Source: Dipteris shenzhenensis
Taxonomy: Eukaryota > Polypodiophyta > Polypodiopsida > Gleicheniales
Length of the DNA stretch: 64,000 nt
Direction: 5' to 3' (one strand)
Assembly (NCBI GenBank): GCA_047967505.1
Contig: CM106540.1
Shown here piece after piece: positions 23,451 through 36,569 of this stretch (positions within the stretch are counted from its first letter, which is position 1; each line of letters opens with the position of its first letter). A program made the translations under genes and the position numbers. The notes below the pieces were generated by a model that was given only the letters and a program-made list of their open reading frames with translations, was not told the origin of the DNA and did no database searches.

Positions 23451-25238
23451 AGACAGGAGCTGCAACAAGCAGGCCAGAGGAAGGAGTAGAGAAAGAGGGG
23501 GAAGAGGGAAAATGCATGGGATTTGGTTCAAATCTGAGCGATTTGGCAGGCTAGACCAGAACAATGGGGGGAAAAAAGAGGGAGGGGAGAAGAAAAATTC
23601 GCCATAAGGGCCCTACCATCCCATTGAAGATAGTTTTGCGCTCATGTGGCGGAGGTGCACCTGGTAGGAGGGTCAAACATGGGTTAAGAGGGGGGGATGG
23701 ATTGGGTGGTCCCTAGTGTAAGGGGAGCAACCAATAGGGGTTCTCTGTAGGCCTACCCACCCTCTACCTCAACATACCATTGCCCCACACCTTCTAGCAC
23801 TCTCATTGGTACACCTCAAATCACTCTCTAATCCCTTGAAATTAGGAAACACTAATTGGAGGCCCTTTTGAGACCCCAATTCTCCCCTAATGTTAATGTT
23901 TTTTCCTAATCATTAATTGCCTTTTTATAAATTTTTGATGGCCCTCATTATTTATCACCTAAAGGTCTATTCTCCACCCCTTAACTAATATTTGTATTCC
24001 TTATTGAAGAAACATAATGGTCCCTTAATTAACCTTATTGTCCCTTCCAAAAAGTTTTTTGCAATTATATCTATATATTTAGGTAACCATTAAATTCTTT
24101 TCTTAATTTTGCTTCTCTTGTGTGCTCCTTTTAATGTTCCTTTGGGCCCTCATTGTTTACATGTGGTTAGTTAACCTCTTTATTGTTTAATTTCCCTCTC
24201 ATTTGTAAAGTTTTTTAGATTGACATTTTTTCTTAATTTTCCTAGTGCCTTTTCTATAGTTGTTTCCCTTCATTATGGCTAATCTTTCAAGGGTGAGGAT
24301 TACCCTCCTTATAAAATGTTGATAATCTAATTTGCTAAATTTAAGGGTGTGGACTACCCCCGCAATAATATTTTTTGTGGTGGTTCCCATAGCTAGTTTC
24401 AATTTTGCTCTTTTATCTCTATTAATTATGGCAAAATTTCCTTTAATTGTAGGAGGTTATTCATTTATTTACAATAATTTGAAATGTCTATCAATTATAA
24501 ATATGGATTGTGATGCTACTTTTGCATTAAACTCTTATTGTATTTGAAAAAATTTACTTGTGAATCTAGATGGTTGTCTATGTTCCTTGGTAAAGCAATA
24601 ACACGCCAGGGGATACAGGCATTACCTGTCTACCCATTTGAAATGATGACATTCTAATACCTCATTTTTCTTGGATGGTGGTAGGTAGGTAGACCCTGAC
24701 CTCGGAGCCTAGAACTACCTGATGGATTCGACACTTTTTAATTGAATTTTTGCTTTAGTCTGCAAACTCAATATAAAGAAAAATTCTATTGCCATTCCTC
24801 TTGTTTTCCATACCATTTTTTTAAATACAATTTTGTCAAAAGTTATGTCAATTTTGTTTTCTTAAAGAATTTCAATCCATTGCTCATACACATCTTTTTA
24901 TAATTGTCCAAATGATTGAATTAATTGTATGGTTCATTTATTGATGGGATTATTAAATCTAAACACACCCTCCCACCTCCTCATTCTAAAACCCCCCTTA
25001 CATAGGCACATAATAACCAAACCTGTTTATGTTGAAATTTGTTACACAAGCACAATCTTCCCCTTACTCTCTATAATTATATAGGCCCAAGAGTTAAAAC
25101 ACATACAAACTAACCTAGTTGGAAAATAATGTGTTATTATTAATATAAAATTTCCCCCTTCTCCACTTCTCATCCCCTATGCTTCCACATCATCCCCTAT
25201 GCAATTGACCCCCCTAGACTTGGGTTCTCCCCCTTGTT
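23451..25238. other. AT-rich non-coding stretch
   Basis: No coding frame or repeat with clear ends. A phrase shared with 19459-19500 (GAGGCCCTTTTGAGACCCCA followed by ATTCTCCCCTAATG) appears at 23857-23892, so both places carry a piece of one dispersed repeat. Confidence 0.45.
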
Positions 25239-25256
25239 CACACACACACACACACA

Positions 25257-25314
<58 letters not shown>
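25239..25314. repeat. CA microsatellite
   Basis: (CA)n of about 38 units with a single CT interruption at 25258-25259. Confidence 0.95.
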
Positions 25315-25315
<1 letters not shown>

Positions 25316-26263
25316 CCCCAAAATTTGTTTTTAGGAAAATGTTTCTTGCACATGTACACATTCTTAGCCCCTTGACCCCCCTGCCCCCTTCTTTTTGTCC
25401 TTTCTTGTCTTTTCAAAACCTCTCTAAGATTTGGTCCTCTCGTATTTAATCTCTATCCTAACCAATCCTTAGTAATTTTAAAAAAATAAAATAAACCTCT
25501 CCATAATATTTCTAGTGTGATATTGATTTAACCCCTAGTTTATAATGCCTCCCAACCCTTTGTTTTATTTTTTTTATTATTAACGAAAATTCCACTTTTT
25601 TAAATTTGTATTATCCCCTTTTGTCCCATGCCTTTAATTGTTTTTATTAAATTGCCTTTAAAAAAAAAACACCAAAACTCTTTTTCCTTTTCATTTTTTA
25701 CTCTACTATCCCCAATAATTAATCCTCAAACTTTACCTAACTCTAAGTTAACCCCCTAACACCCACCATCACTTCACTTACTATAATGATGACTTCATTG
25801 TGCATGCAAAGTACTTGTTTCACCTCTTCTCCGAAGTACTACTTCAACCTCACCCCCCTGGTTTTCAGTTTACCCTCTCCAAAACTCCCTAAGCCTAACC
25901 TAAATCCCTTAAACCTCTTTTTCCTTAACCTAAACTACTAAACCTCCAAATCCATCGTTTACTTCACCGCCCATGACCTTATTTGTCATGACATGATAAG
26001 CTTCCTTCGGGTAATGCCTCGATCTTATCCGATGCCTTGACTACATTAAAAGGTCACTTGCTCGTCTCTCTTATGCATTGCTCTTCACCAACCTCACCTT
26101 TGTGGACCTACTTGAATCCTTGGTTAGTCTTGGTTCTTTGCGCCTTCTCTACTTCACCTCCCTCGATTAGCCAATTTGCAGGTGCCTCATTGCTCTTGTG
26201 CCTTACTTCATGCTTTCACGTTGGCCCTCCTAGCTCCTCCACAGCTCCCTCACAACTACTACT
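25315..26263. other. Pyrimidine-rich non-coding stretch
   Basis: C/T-rich DNA with no supported gene. Confidence 0.4.
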
Positions 26264-26369
26264 TGTGAAGATAGTGGGAGAGAGGGAAGGAGTCTCACTT
26301 GCGGCTTTCTCACATACACAATGGGGGAATACACACAAAGGTGGAGGTTGAAATAGTTTTCCTCTTCTT
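26264..26369 (-). repeat. Fragment of a B-family LTR, reverse orientation
   Basis: TGTGAAGATAGTGGGAGAGA and onward to CCTCTTCTT matches the first part of the reversed LTR at 31926, that is, the U5 end. It stops abruptly where copia C gag starts, with no primer-binding site or TSD. Confidence 0.8.
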
Positions 26370-29235
26370 TGTATCAACTTGCAGCAGCAGGAGAGACTAT
26401 AGACCCCATAGAAATGGTTCAAGTAATCCTGAATGGCCTAGGAGAGGGATACGAGAATCTAGTCCAAAGTATTGCCATTCAACGGCAAATTTCGACATTG
26501 GAAGAACTTCAGTCAGTTCTACTTGGTGAAGAACTCAGGACTCAAGCCATTGAAGCACGTAAAGGTCATTCTAATGATGAGGCATTCATAGCTTCAGATA
26601 AAAGCAGAAGTAGAGGCAGAGGCAGAGGTAGATCATATCAGAAAAGTGGTCATCATCATCAGCAACAAAATCAAAGTCAGCATTAGCATCATCCTTAGCA
26701 AATTAGAATCAGCAAAAAGGAAATCATTCCAACCGAGGAAGATTTCAAGGACGAGGGAATGCATCCACCAATGTCTCAAACATTCAGTGCAACTATTGTC
26801 ACAAGTTTGGACACTATGAAAGAGATTGCCGCAAGAAGTAGTACAACCAAGCGGTCAATCCAGCAGTAATCGAGGGAATTCCCGAGGCAGAGGAAATCAT
26901 CATGGTGGACATTCTAGTCACAGTCATTTTGCAAATGAACATGGGAATATGTTTCTTGCAAGCGAGAAATTGCATCAGATTGATACAGTGTACCTAGACA
27001 CTGATTTCAATCCCAAAGAGGATTTTAGCTATCAAGTCAACCAAGTGGAATAGGATCCTTGGTACATCGACAGCGGTGCATCATCTCACATGACAAATCA
27101 TTAGGAATGGTTCACAGAAATGAAGCCATTAGAAGGATAGAAAAAAGGCATCTACACAGTAGACAATACACCGAATCCAGTTCAAGGGACAGGTGTTATC
27201 CCTATGAACAATTTCACTGGTACAAAAGGATTAGTGAAAGATGTGCTCTATGTTCCGAAGCTCAGCAAGAACCTTTTGTTAGTAGGTCAAATGACGAAAC
27301 ACAATTATAAAGTCATCTTTGACAGTGATGAATGCACTATCAAAGATAAATCCAAAAGATGTCAGCTAGTAGCAAAAGGTGTCAAGGAAGGATGCTTATA
27401 TAGAATGCTATCTACAGTACCAGATAAGCATGCCATGTCAGCTTAAATGCAACAGATGCCACTATCTACAAAATGGCACAAGAGATATGGTCATGTCAAC
27501 TTGAAGTACTTGTTAGATCTTAGGAATCCGAATATGGCAATTGGGATTCCGAAGCTACAGTTTATTGGAAAAATTTGTGAAGCATGCTACTTCGGCAAAC
27601 AAAATCGAACCAACTTTGGTAGAAGTACCTCTCGTGCATGAGGTATTCTTGATTTAACTCATATAGATGTATGGGGTTATGCCCAGACCCGCAACATCAA
27701 TGGTTCACTTTCCTACTTGACTTTCATCGACAACTACATCAGATATTGTTGGGTCTACTTTCTGAAAGAGAAATTTGAAGTGTTTTCTAGATTTTAAGAA
27801 TTCAAAACCATGGTAGAAAACCAGACAGGCAGAAAGATCAAGGTCATGAGATCAGATAGAGGAGGTGAATATATGTCTTCAGCATTAGTGAATTTTTACA
27901 AAAATCATGGCATACGAAGACAATTCACATGTGCAGATACTCCTCAATAGAATGCAAGAGCTGAAAGGAAGAATGGGACTTTAGCAGACAGTGCTAGAGC
28001 AATTCTTAGTGAAAAGCATCTTCCAAATTAGTATTGGGCAGAAGCAATAGCTATAGCAAACTATTTGCTTAATCAGCTTCCTACTGAACCGATACAAGGT
28101 ATGACTCCTTATGAAGCATTCACTAGACACAAGCCACACATTAGGCATCTCTGCATATTTTATTGCATAGCATATGGCCACATACATGATGATCATCATA
28201 GGAAATTGGATGCGAAGTCATGAAAATGCATCATGGTTGGCTATAGTGAAGAAAGCAAACCATACAAATTGTATGATCCCATCAACCGCAAGGTCATTAT
28301 CTCCAGAGATGTAATCTTTGATGAGGAATCAGAATGGAAAACCTCACCTACACAGGAGATAGAAGCATCGACTTCACAGTCATCTACAGAATAGGTTGAT
28401 GAAGAAGAGCAAGAATTGCCAGCAACACCACCAACTATGCTCTTATGACTACCATCATGGCTATAGAAGAGCCAGTGTACTTTGAAGATGCAGTAGACAA
28501 GCCAGAATGGCAAACTGCTATGAATGAAGAAATGGATGCTTTGTATAAGAAAAATACTTGGGAATCATGCAACATTCCACCAAGAAAGAAGGCCATAGCA
28601 AACAAATGGATACACAAAGTCAAGTACAATCCAGATGGAAGTATTCAGAGATACAAAGCCAGACTAGTTGCAAAAGGATTTGCACAACAATATGGTCAAG
28701 ACTATGATGAGACTTATGCTCCTGTAGCAAAGATGGATTCCATACGGTTCTTGATATCACGAGCAACACTCAATAGATGGAATGTGTATCAGCTCGATGT
28801 CAAGAATGCATTTCTCAATGGTTACCTAGATGAGGAAGTCTACATGCAACAACCAGTAGGTTATGCTGAACCCGGAAAGGAGAATAAGGTTTTTCATCTC
28901 AAGAAAAGTCTCTACAGCTTAAAACAAGTACCCAGAAGTTAGTACAGTAGAATCGACAAGTATTTTGTTGATTTGGGATACATGAAGTCCAATGCAGATC
29001 ATACTCTCTACTACAAAGTTCAAGGGGAAGACATTACTATTGCACTTTTGTACGTAGATGATCTGATTGTGACAGGAAGCAAGGATAGCTTCATCAGAAA
29101 ATCGAAACAAGACTTATCGACAGAGTTCGACATGAAAGATCTTGGACTTATGCACTATTGTCTTGGAATTGAGTTCTGGAGAGATTTAGATAGCACATTC
29201 ATGAGTCAACTCAAGTATGTTGACAGTCTCCTGAA
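26370..29235 (+). pseudogene. Copia element C, gag to reverse transcriptase (5' part of split element)
   Basis: Remnant of a third copia family. Visible are gag (VILNGLGEGYENLVQSI), a zinc knuckle (CNYCHKFGHYERDC, about 26791), protease DSGASSHM (about 27069), integrase HHCC (WHKRYGHVN...CEACYFGK), catalytic D in the LTHIDVWG and RSDRGGEY regions, and reverse transcriptase with YVDDL (about 29050). Many TAG codons replace Gln (for example 26684, 26830, 27051, 27949), plus TAA, TGA and frameshifts. The element is cut at 29240 by insertion of D and resumes at 39400. There is no 5' LTR. Confidence 0.87.
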
Positions 29236-29240
29236 GAAGT
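29236..29240 (+). repeat. Target-site duplication GAAGT, left copy (element D)
   Basis: GAAGT before the 5' LTR of D, repeated at 39395-39399. Copia C reads across the site when D is removed. Confidence 0.92.
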
Positions 29241-29914
29241 TGTTAGATGTCAATGCTCCACTTTCATGTAACTACGTGGGAATCAGCTAACTCTACTTGT
29301 AAGCCCCCCATATGAGGAGAGGGAATTTGAGAAGCTCGGTTATCTGGTAGGTCTTGGTTTGGACACCAGATGGGGGCCATGTATGGCCTGATGGTTGGAC
29401 GGCTTCAGATAGAGTTGGCACACCGCCAACTAGGCTACATGCAAGTGCGGGAAGGCATCCCTTGACTGACCGCACTGAGGGTAGACGGAGCATTTCCCGA
29501 GGTGGCCCACTCTCGAGTTGCAGGGCCCGTTTGGAGCCTCAGATGATCCCGGTTCTATCGTATGGTTGATGGCCTATTTTGGGACCCCTAGTTGACTGTT
29601 TTGGGCGGACTGGGTCAACCAACCAATTGAGCCTAACCGACTATGACTACTGGCTATATAAGAGCAAGCCCGTGAAGCCCATTTCATCACTAGCTACAAC
29701 AACCCTGATTCCTTAGCATCCAACCTCCATCCTCTACTGTTTTCGGCATGACATCGAAGCTTCTTTCACAGGAGCGCATGGTTGGGAGGTACCGCCATCT
29801 ATTGTATTAGTTCTACAGTAATCAAATTTTTTATTCTTTATACTATCTTGTTTTCTCTCTTGCATATGAGATCCTGTTATCTGTTGAGCATAGACGTTGT
29901 ATTATTTTCTTACA
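29241..29914 (+). repeat. 5' LTR of element D
   Basis: 674 bp, TGTTAGATGTCAATG...TTCTTACA. It contains CTATATAAGAG at 29654-29664, a probable TATA box. Confidence 0.92.
29654..29664 (+). promoter_or_regulatory. TATA box in element D LTR
   Basis: CTATATAAGAG, conserved in the F LTRs at about 45514 and 50353 and in the D 3' LTR at about 39133. Confidence 0.7.
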
Positions 29915-29927
29915 TGGTATCAGAGCC
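29915..29927 (+). promoter_or_regulatory. Primer-binding site of element D
   Basis: TGGTATCAGAGCC directly after the 5' LTR. Confidence 0.9.
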
Positions 29928-29984
29928 TGGACTCTAGCAAGAAAATTTGGTAGTGTGTTTCTGTTTGCGAGCAGATTGTGAGAG

Positions 29985-31920
29985 ATGGCCCAAGCCCGCA
30001 AGACTGTGAATCCCACCGTTTGGCAAAAGCGAAAAGTTGGACGGCTCTAACTATCCTCTCTCGAAGTTTAAGATGAAGACCATCCTAAGCGCATATGAGC
30101 TTTGGGACATTGCTACTAGGCTGGTTCTGAGACCGGATCCAACCAATGTAGGACAACAGATAGTACCAACTACGGATGGGATTCTCACGTGGACAAGAAG
30201 AAATGCAGATGCACTGTGTTCTACTGTCTACAGTGTTAGTGATTCCATCATGGCATTAATTCAACATGTCACCATAGCGGAATCGACGGTCTTGAAAAAT
30301 CAGTATGAGGCCATGAATCAGATGCAGATTCAAAATTTGTAGACTCAACTCACGAATGCAAAATTGTCCGAGTCTGAAGCGACAGAGAAGTTCATCACTA
30401 GGGTGAAGAATCTATGCGATCAGATGACTGCGATTTGCATCACCATCACCAGTGAGAATCTAGCACGAAGGTGCATACGGATTCTCCCATCAAAGTACGA
30501 TGGTCTTGTTACAGTGCTCAATACACAGAATAGAAATCCACTCCTCAACTTTGAGGATTTCAGCGTGATGCTTCTGGAGGAAGAGATGCATCAAAAGATG
30601 AGGACTGGAGAAGATTCGGCTTTTTGGACCGGATAAAAAAAAGGTAATGGTAAGGACTCTGGCAACCCATCTTCTTCTGATGATAAAAAGAGAAAGAAGA
30701 AGATCAAGTGCTTCTATTGCAACAAGGCAGGGCACAAGTAGAATGAGTGCCAAAAAAAGATTAGAGATAAGAAGAACGGAGTCAAAAAAGAGTCCCAGCA
30801 ATAGTGCGCAAGCAGTACCAATAGAGCTATTTGTAGCAATTGAGGAGATTTTCATGAAGGGAGTTCATGTACCTGCGGATTTACCTTGGATCATTGACAG
30901 TGGTGCATCGCACCACATGACCAGTCAGAAGGATTGGTATACCTCTCTACAGCCGGTAGGGAATGACATCATGGTAGCAATCAGCAATGATGCAAAATGT
31001 CCAGCAAAAGAAAAAGGTATGATTGGTCTCAATTCAGATGGAGTTGTAAAACAGTTGTCCAATGTTCTTTATGTGCCAGATATCAAAAGGAACTTGTTGT
31101 CTGTTTCTGTGATCACAGATCGGGACCTCAAAGTTCAATTCGATAAGAATGGTGCACAAATCCTAGATCTTCAAGGAAAGGTCATTGGTAAAGGTACATG
31201 GCACAACAACATTTACAAACTCTCAGCTTTCAGTGCTCGAGCGGATGTGAAGAACACTAAGCTATGGCATAAGAGGTTTGGTCATCTAAACCCTAGTTCT
31301 TTGAAGGAGACGCATAAAAGTGGAATGATTGCAGACCTACCAAAAATTTTAGATCTGCCCGATGTATGTGAAGCTTGCATGATGGGCAAGCAACATCAGT
31401 AGCCCTTTCCTAAAGAGGCCAGTAGGGCAAAGGCTGTGAACGGGATGACTCCACTGCAAGCCTTTTCTGGTAAGAAACCTTCAACTGCACATTTCAGAGT
31501 TTTTGGATGTGACTGTTTTGTGCATGTCCCTGATGCTACCAGGACCAAATGGGAACCAAAGAGCTGGAAATGTATTTTCTTGGGCTATAGTGAAGAGGCA
31601 AAGGGTTATGGTCTCTATAACCCTATTACCAAGAAGGTAATTATAAGTCATGATGTGGTCTTCTCAAAACAGCCACATCAATTGGAGGAGGATGCTTCCT
31701 TCCTAGACAACCAGGACTAGGATATCCATCCAGTACTACCACCAATAGCAGACCGAACTCCCCCAATGGTGCTTGGGAGGATTCAAGACAAAGAAGATGA
31801 AGAAGAGCTTGTAGAACCACAACGACAACGGCCATTCCCGAAGTGGGTAAAGTAGCTTTTGGACGGCAGAGAACCTCCATCCATTGAGGAGGAACCATCC
31901 GAACACCGTCGGTCCAAGAG
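29985..31920 (+). pseudogene. Element D gag, protease, partial integrase
   Basis: The start context (ATGGCCCAAGCCCGC) matches F's MDKPARLRI but is frameshifted, so the open part begins at 30037. Gag is interrupted by TAG at 30340. The zinc knuckle (CFYCNKAGHK*NEC, about 30712) has TAG in place of Gln. Protease is DSGASHHM (about 30896). The integrase HHCC domain ends at MMGKQHQ, then an in-frame deletion of about 444 bp removes the catalytic core: the text jumps at CAAAGGCT (31428-31435) to GMTPLQAFSGKKP. The last part stops at AGATTAG, where B' is inserted. Confidence 0.88.
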
Positions 31921-31925
31921 ATTAG
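31921..31925 (+). repeat. Target-site duplication ATTAG (B' in D), left copy
   Basis: ATTAG precedes the reversed LTR. Its partner appears as the reverse complement CTAAT at 35664-35668 because of the later inversion. Confidence 0.88.
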
Positions 31926-32277
31926 TGTGAAGATAGTGGGAGAGAGGGAAGGAGTCTCACTTGCGGCTTTCTCACATACACAATGGGGGAATACACACAT
32001 AGGTGGAGGCTGAAAATAGTTTTCCTCTTCTTAGTTGTGAAAGCCAAAAGAACTCTAGTACAAAGAAATAGAAGAACCCTATATGTGGGTCTCAAATCAA
32101 ACTCAACTAACTAAGGTGGCATACTAACTGAGCCACAAACTAGAGTAGATAAGGATAGCTATCATCCAGCTATTATTCGTGGGTGGTGTACCAACCGCAT
32201 CTGCAGCTAACAAGTCGGTGACATAAATGCACAATGGTCACCCTGGCATATCACGAGTGGAGCTCGATATCTCAACA
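31926..32277 (-). repeat. 3' LTR of B' (minus strand)
   Basis: 352 bp. It differs from the other B' LTR (35669-36020) at about 14 positions by eye (about 4 percent), so B' is clearly older than the element at 12400. The purine tract follows as its complement at 32278-32286. Confidence 0.9.
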
Positions 32278-35200
32278 CTCCCCCTCGAGCTCAATCCCAA
32301 ATCTTGCACACCAAGCAAGTCTCTGAAGTTGCGTAGCTTCTCTGCGCCCAATGCCTTTGTGAATATGTCAGCTACCTGATCCTCTGTGCTGACATAAACT
32401 AGATCAATAAGACCTAGTAAAACCTTCTCCCGCACATAGTGATAATGCACCTCAATGTGCTTTGTTCTAGCATGATAGAATGGGTTATTTGCCAAGTGTA
32501 TACTGCTCATGTTGTCATAATAAATGACAACTGGCCCATCTGTAGACTGATGCATATCATAAAGTAGCTTATGCAACCAAGCTACCTCACATGCAGCCAT
32601 TGCTGCACCCCTGTACTCAGCCTCTGTGCTCGACAAGGCAACTGTAGGCTGTTTCTTGCTGCTCCAGGTGGCTGCAGCACTCCCAAAAGAGAACACATAT
32701 CCACTGGTAGATCGTCTATCAGGAATACTACCAGCCCAATCAGCATCAGTGTATCCATGCAACTGTATTTGAACCCCAACCTCATAAAATAGTCCATATT
32801 GCAATGTGGACTTCACATACCTGAGTATGCGTCTAGCTGCATCCAAATGCGGTTTCCTTGGAGCCTACATAAACTGACTTACCAATCCAACAGCATAGCT
32901 TAAATCTGGCCTGGTGATAGTCATATAAATCAAACTTCCTACTATGCGTCTGTACATAGTAGGGTCTTCCAGAAGCTCACCTGCATCTATGCTCAGCTTC
33001 ACATTCTACTCCAAAGGAACTGAAATAGGCTTACAACCTGTCATCCCATATTTGGATAGCATGTCCAATCCATACTACCGCTGCAAGAGCTGTATCCCAC
33101 TTGGTGATCTAATCACCTCAATGCCCAAGAAATAGCGCAGCTCTCCCAAATCCTTCATCTCAAACTTCTGCTTCAATAGCATTTTCACATGAAGGATATC
33201 TTCATCACTATCACCTGTGATGATCAAATCATCAAATAAATGACAAGCAGCATAATCCCTTTCTTTGTTTTTCTCACATAGAGTGAGAAATCTGCCTTGG
33301 AAATCTGAAAACCAATAGTGACAAGATACTGTCCTATCTTGTCAAACCATGCTCTAGGTGCTTGCTTCAAGCCACACAAGGCTTTCTTCAACCTGCAAAC
33401 AAACTCAGGATGAGTAGCATGAACATAACCTGCTGGCTGCTCCATAAAGACCTCTTCTTGCAAATCACCATGCAAGAAGGCATTCTTTACATCCATCTGA
33501 TGTAAAGACCATCCCTTTGATGCAGCCATAGCAATGACTGCTCTTACAGTTGCCATCCTTGCAACCAGACTGAATGTTTCTTCATAATCAATGCCATATG
33601 TCTGTGCATACCCCTTGACAACTAATCTTGCCTTGTATCTATTCACAGAACCATCTGCATTGTGCTTGATCTTATAAACCCACTTACAGCCAATTGCATT
33701 CTTGTTTTTAGGCAAAGGCACCAATTCCCATGTAGCATTGGCTTCCAAGGCATCCATTTCTTCATCCATGGCTTTCTCCCATTTTTCATTTCCCATGGCT
33801 TCCTCAAAAGAACTGGGTTCTGGTTCCTGTATCACTTTGACCATATAGGCATAGTAAATGGCTGTAAATCCATGATATTTCAGCCTATCCATAGGATACC
33901 TAACTCTGGTAGACCTGCGCAAAATAGGCTCACTTCTAGGTGCTCTCAAAACATCCCTGGTCTTCCTTACTCCAAGTGTAACAACAGAAGGAATACCCAA
34001 CTCATCATCAATGCTCTGTTCTGAGCCACTGGATTCACCATCCACATAAGAGTGACATGCATTCACATCAAACATGGGCTGATCTACCTTCTCTTTTCCT
34101 TTTCATGATACCTGTGTACCACTATCTGCATTGCTTTGAGGAGATTCTCCTGATCTCAATCTGCCTATCCATGGCGAAGTATGTGAACCACTGCTAGAGG
34201 ACACTGCAGGTCCACTGATATTTTGTGATTGCTGTTGTGAATTCTGTGCAGCATTACCATTTTGTGCATCTACATCAATCATCACATTTACTGGTTTATA
34301 CCAGCTGCTCATCTCATAAAAAACAACATCTCTGCTCACTATAAACTTACAAGAAGAAGGGTTATAGCATCTATACCCTTTCTGCTGGCAGAGAATAACC
34401 AATAAAGATGCACTTCTCAGCTTTTGGATCCAACTTGGACCTCAACTCGTCTGGCACATGAACATAGGCAATGCAACCAAAAATTTTCAAATGAGAAATG
34501 TCTGGCTTCCTACCAGTATACATCTCCTCTGGCGTCATGCCATGTATTGCTGCAGTGGGAGTCCTGTTCATTATGTAAACTACTGTAGCAACTGCTTCAG
34601 CCCAATAATAATCTGGTAGATCTTTTTCATTTAGCATGGCCCGAGATACCTCTCGAATATGCCTATTTTTCCTTTCTGCAAGTCCATTTTGCTGTGGGGT
34701 ATGACTGCATGAATATTGCTGCTTTATGCCATGCTCCTACAAGAACCTTGCAAACTCATTTGAGAGGTACTCTCCCCCTCCATCTGACCTTAGGCATTTT
34801 ATTTGCAGGCCTGTTTCTTTTTCAACCATAGCTTTAAAAGCTTTGCAGTGCCCAAACACTTCACTTTTCTTTTTCATAAAATACACCCAAAGTTTTCTGC
34901 TGAAGTCATCAATAAAAGTGACAAAATAGCTCAAAATAGTGACAACCTCCAATAGATGCAGCTTTAGTAGTCCACACATCAGAGTGGATTAATTCCAATG
35001 GCTTTTTACTCTCTTGAACATGCCTAGGAAATGATTTCCTTGCCTGTTTTCCAAATTGATAGGCTTCACAAACCTTATGCATTTCTGCAACCTTAAATTT
35101 AGGCAATCCTGCAACAATATTTTGGGCTTGCATTGACTTAAGTCACTGTATATTAACATGACCAATGCGTTTATGCCAGATATCAATATCTGCAACTACA

Positions 35201-35588
35201 CCGGTCCCATGTGCAAAAATTGCTGCACTCAATTCAGGCATGTCCGCATCCAACGTAAACATCATGCCCTTCTTCTTTCCTTTTGCTATCAAGCGACCGT
35301 TATTTTTCATATCGTCAACAAAGCATCCATGAGGATTAAATCTGATCTGCAAGCCCTGCTCAACCATTTAACCAACAGAAACCAGGTTCTTGGTGATGTT
35401 CGGGACATGAAATACATCAGACAGGTATTTCTTTTTCCCATCCTGCATAGACAAAATATTTTTACCAATCTGCACAATAGGATGTGCAGTATCATCACCA
35501 GTCTCCAAAAATCTTGGTTTTTCCATTTTCCTTGCATCCTGCATCCATCTTCTGCATGACCTGTCATGTGGTTTGATGCACCTGAGTC
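32238..35588 (-). pseudogene. B' pol remnant: protease to RNase H
   Basis: Read on the minus strand: protease DSGASNHM (about 35580), integrase HHCC and catalytic core (FVTFIDDFSRK, RSDGGGEYLS), reverse transcriptase, then RNase H ([15 protein letters not shown]), ending in the LTR. Defects include a 2-base gain just after the protease motif (about 35548, compared with B), TAG codons in integrase, and one lost base inside the reverse transcriptase YVDD codons (about 33227), which destroys the polymerase active site. The long pieces are 33224-34075 and 32238-32846. Confidence 0.88.
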
Positions 35589-35668
35589 TGGGTTCATCAG
35601 CACGGGTCACTTCTACCATCAAAGAATAGTTGACCAAGTGTCCCTGCACCCTTCTTTGCTCCTCTAAT
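35589..35668 (-). mobile_element. Inverted piece of element D
   Basis: The reverse complement reads ATTAGAGGAGCAAAGAAGGG through GCTGATGAACCC, matching element F at 48262-48340. It is the D sequence that originally lay right of the B' insertion and was inverted with the B' 5' half. It includes the second TSD copy (CTAAT, 35664-35668). Confidence 0.85.
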
Positions 35669-36020
35669 TGTTGAGATATCGAGCTCCACTCGTGATATGC
35701 CAAGGTGACCATTGTGCATTTATGTCACCAACTTGTTAGCTGCAGATGCGGTTGGTACACCGCCCACGAATAATAGCTGGATGACAGTTATCCTTATCTA
35801 CTCTAGTTTGTGGCTCAGTTAGTATGCCACCTTAGTTAGTTGAGTTTGGTTTGGGACCCACATATAGGGTTCTTCTATTTCTTTGTACTAGAGTTCTTTT
35901 GGCTTTCACAACTAAGAAGAGGAAAATTGTTTTCAGCCTCCACCTGTGTGTATATTCCCCCATTGTGTATGTGAGAAAGCTGCAAGTGAGAATCCTTCCC
36001 TCTCTCCCACTATCTTTACA
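35669..36020 (+). repeat. 5' LTR of B' (now plus strand)
   Basis: 352 bp, TGTTGAGATATCGAG...CTTTACA, followed by TGGTATCAGAGCC at 36021-36033, the primer-binding site. Confidence 0.9.
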
Positions 36021-36569
36021 TGGTATCAGAGCCTTGTTCATGGTAAGGAGCTCAAGAAAGCAAACCAAGTTCGTAGTGTTTTGGTAAGAGGACCAGTGTT
36101 GCTTTCCTATTTCGAGTTTGGGAGCAAATCTCTACAGGTAGCACAGCCAGAAGTGCAAGAGTGCATTGTCTCAGATTGAGACGCCCTTCGCGGTGTGGCG
36201 AGAGGGCAGTATATGCTATCATCAAAGGGCAAAGCCCTTGGTGACTTTATTTTTCTAATTCAAGGCCATTTCGGGGCCCATTTTGAAGGCGGAAGTTCTT
36301 CGCAGGAACTCAAAAAAAGGCCCTGTTTTTGCTGTGCGACCACTGCTCAGCTGGTCGGTCGGTGAAAAGGTGCCGCAAAAATTGCATCGTATGCCTGTGT
36401 GCAAAGATATTGGGAGTTTCAAAATCATGTTTGTTGCCTGTTGATGCAAAATCATCACTAGGAAAGTGACTGTGTGGTCAAATACCACTTTCGTTAGTTT
36501 TGCATATCTGTCTGTGTGAGGCAAAAGCTATGTTTTTTGTAGTGACAGAATATTTTGTAGTATTTTGTA

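Noticed and set aside
23165-23564. Repeat proteins at the minisatellite (both strands)
   Set aside because: Open frames follow from the tandem purine repeat; no start context or neighbours support a gene.
25234-25449. His-Thr repeat protein
   Set aside because: Translation of the CA microsatellite.
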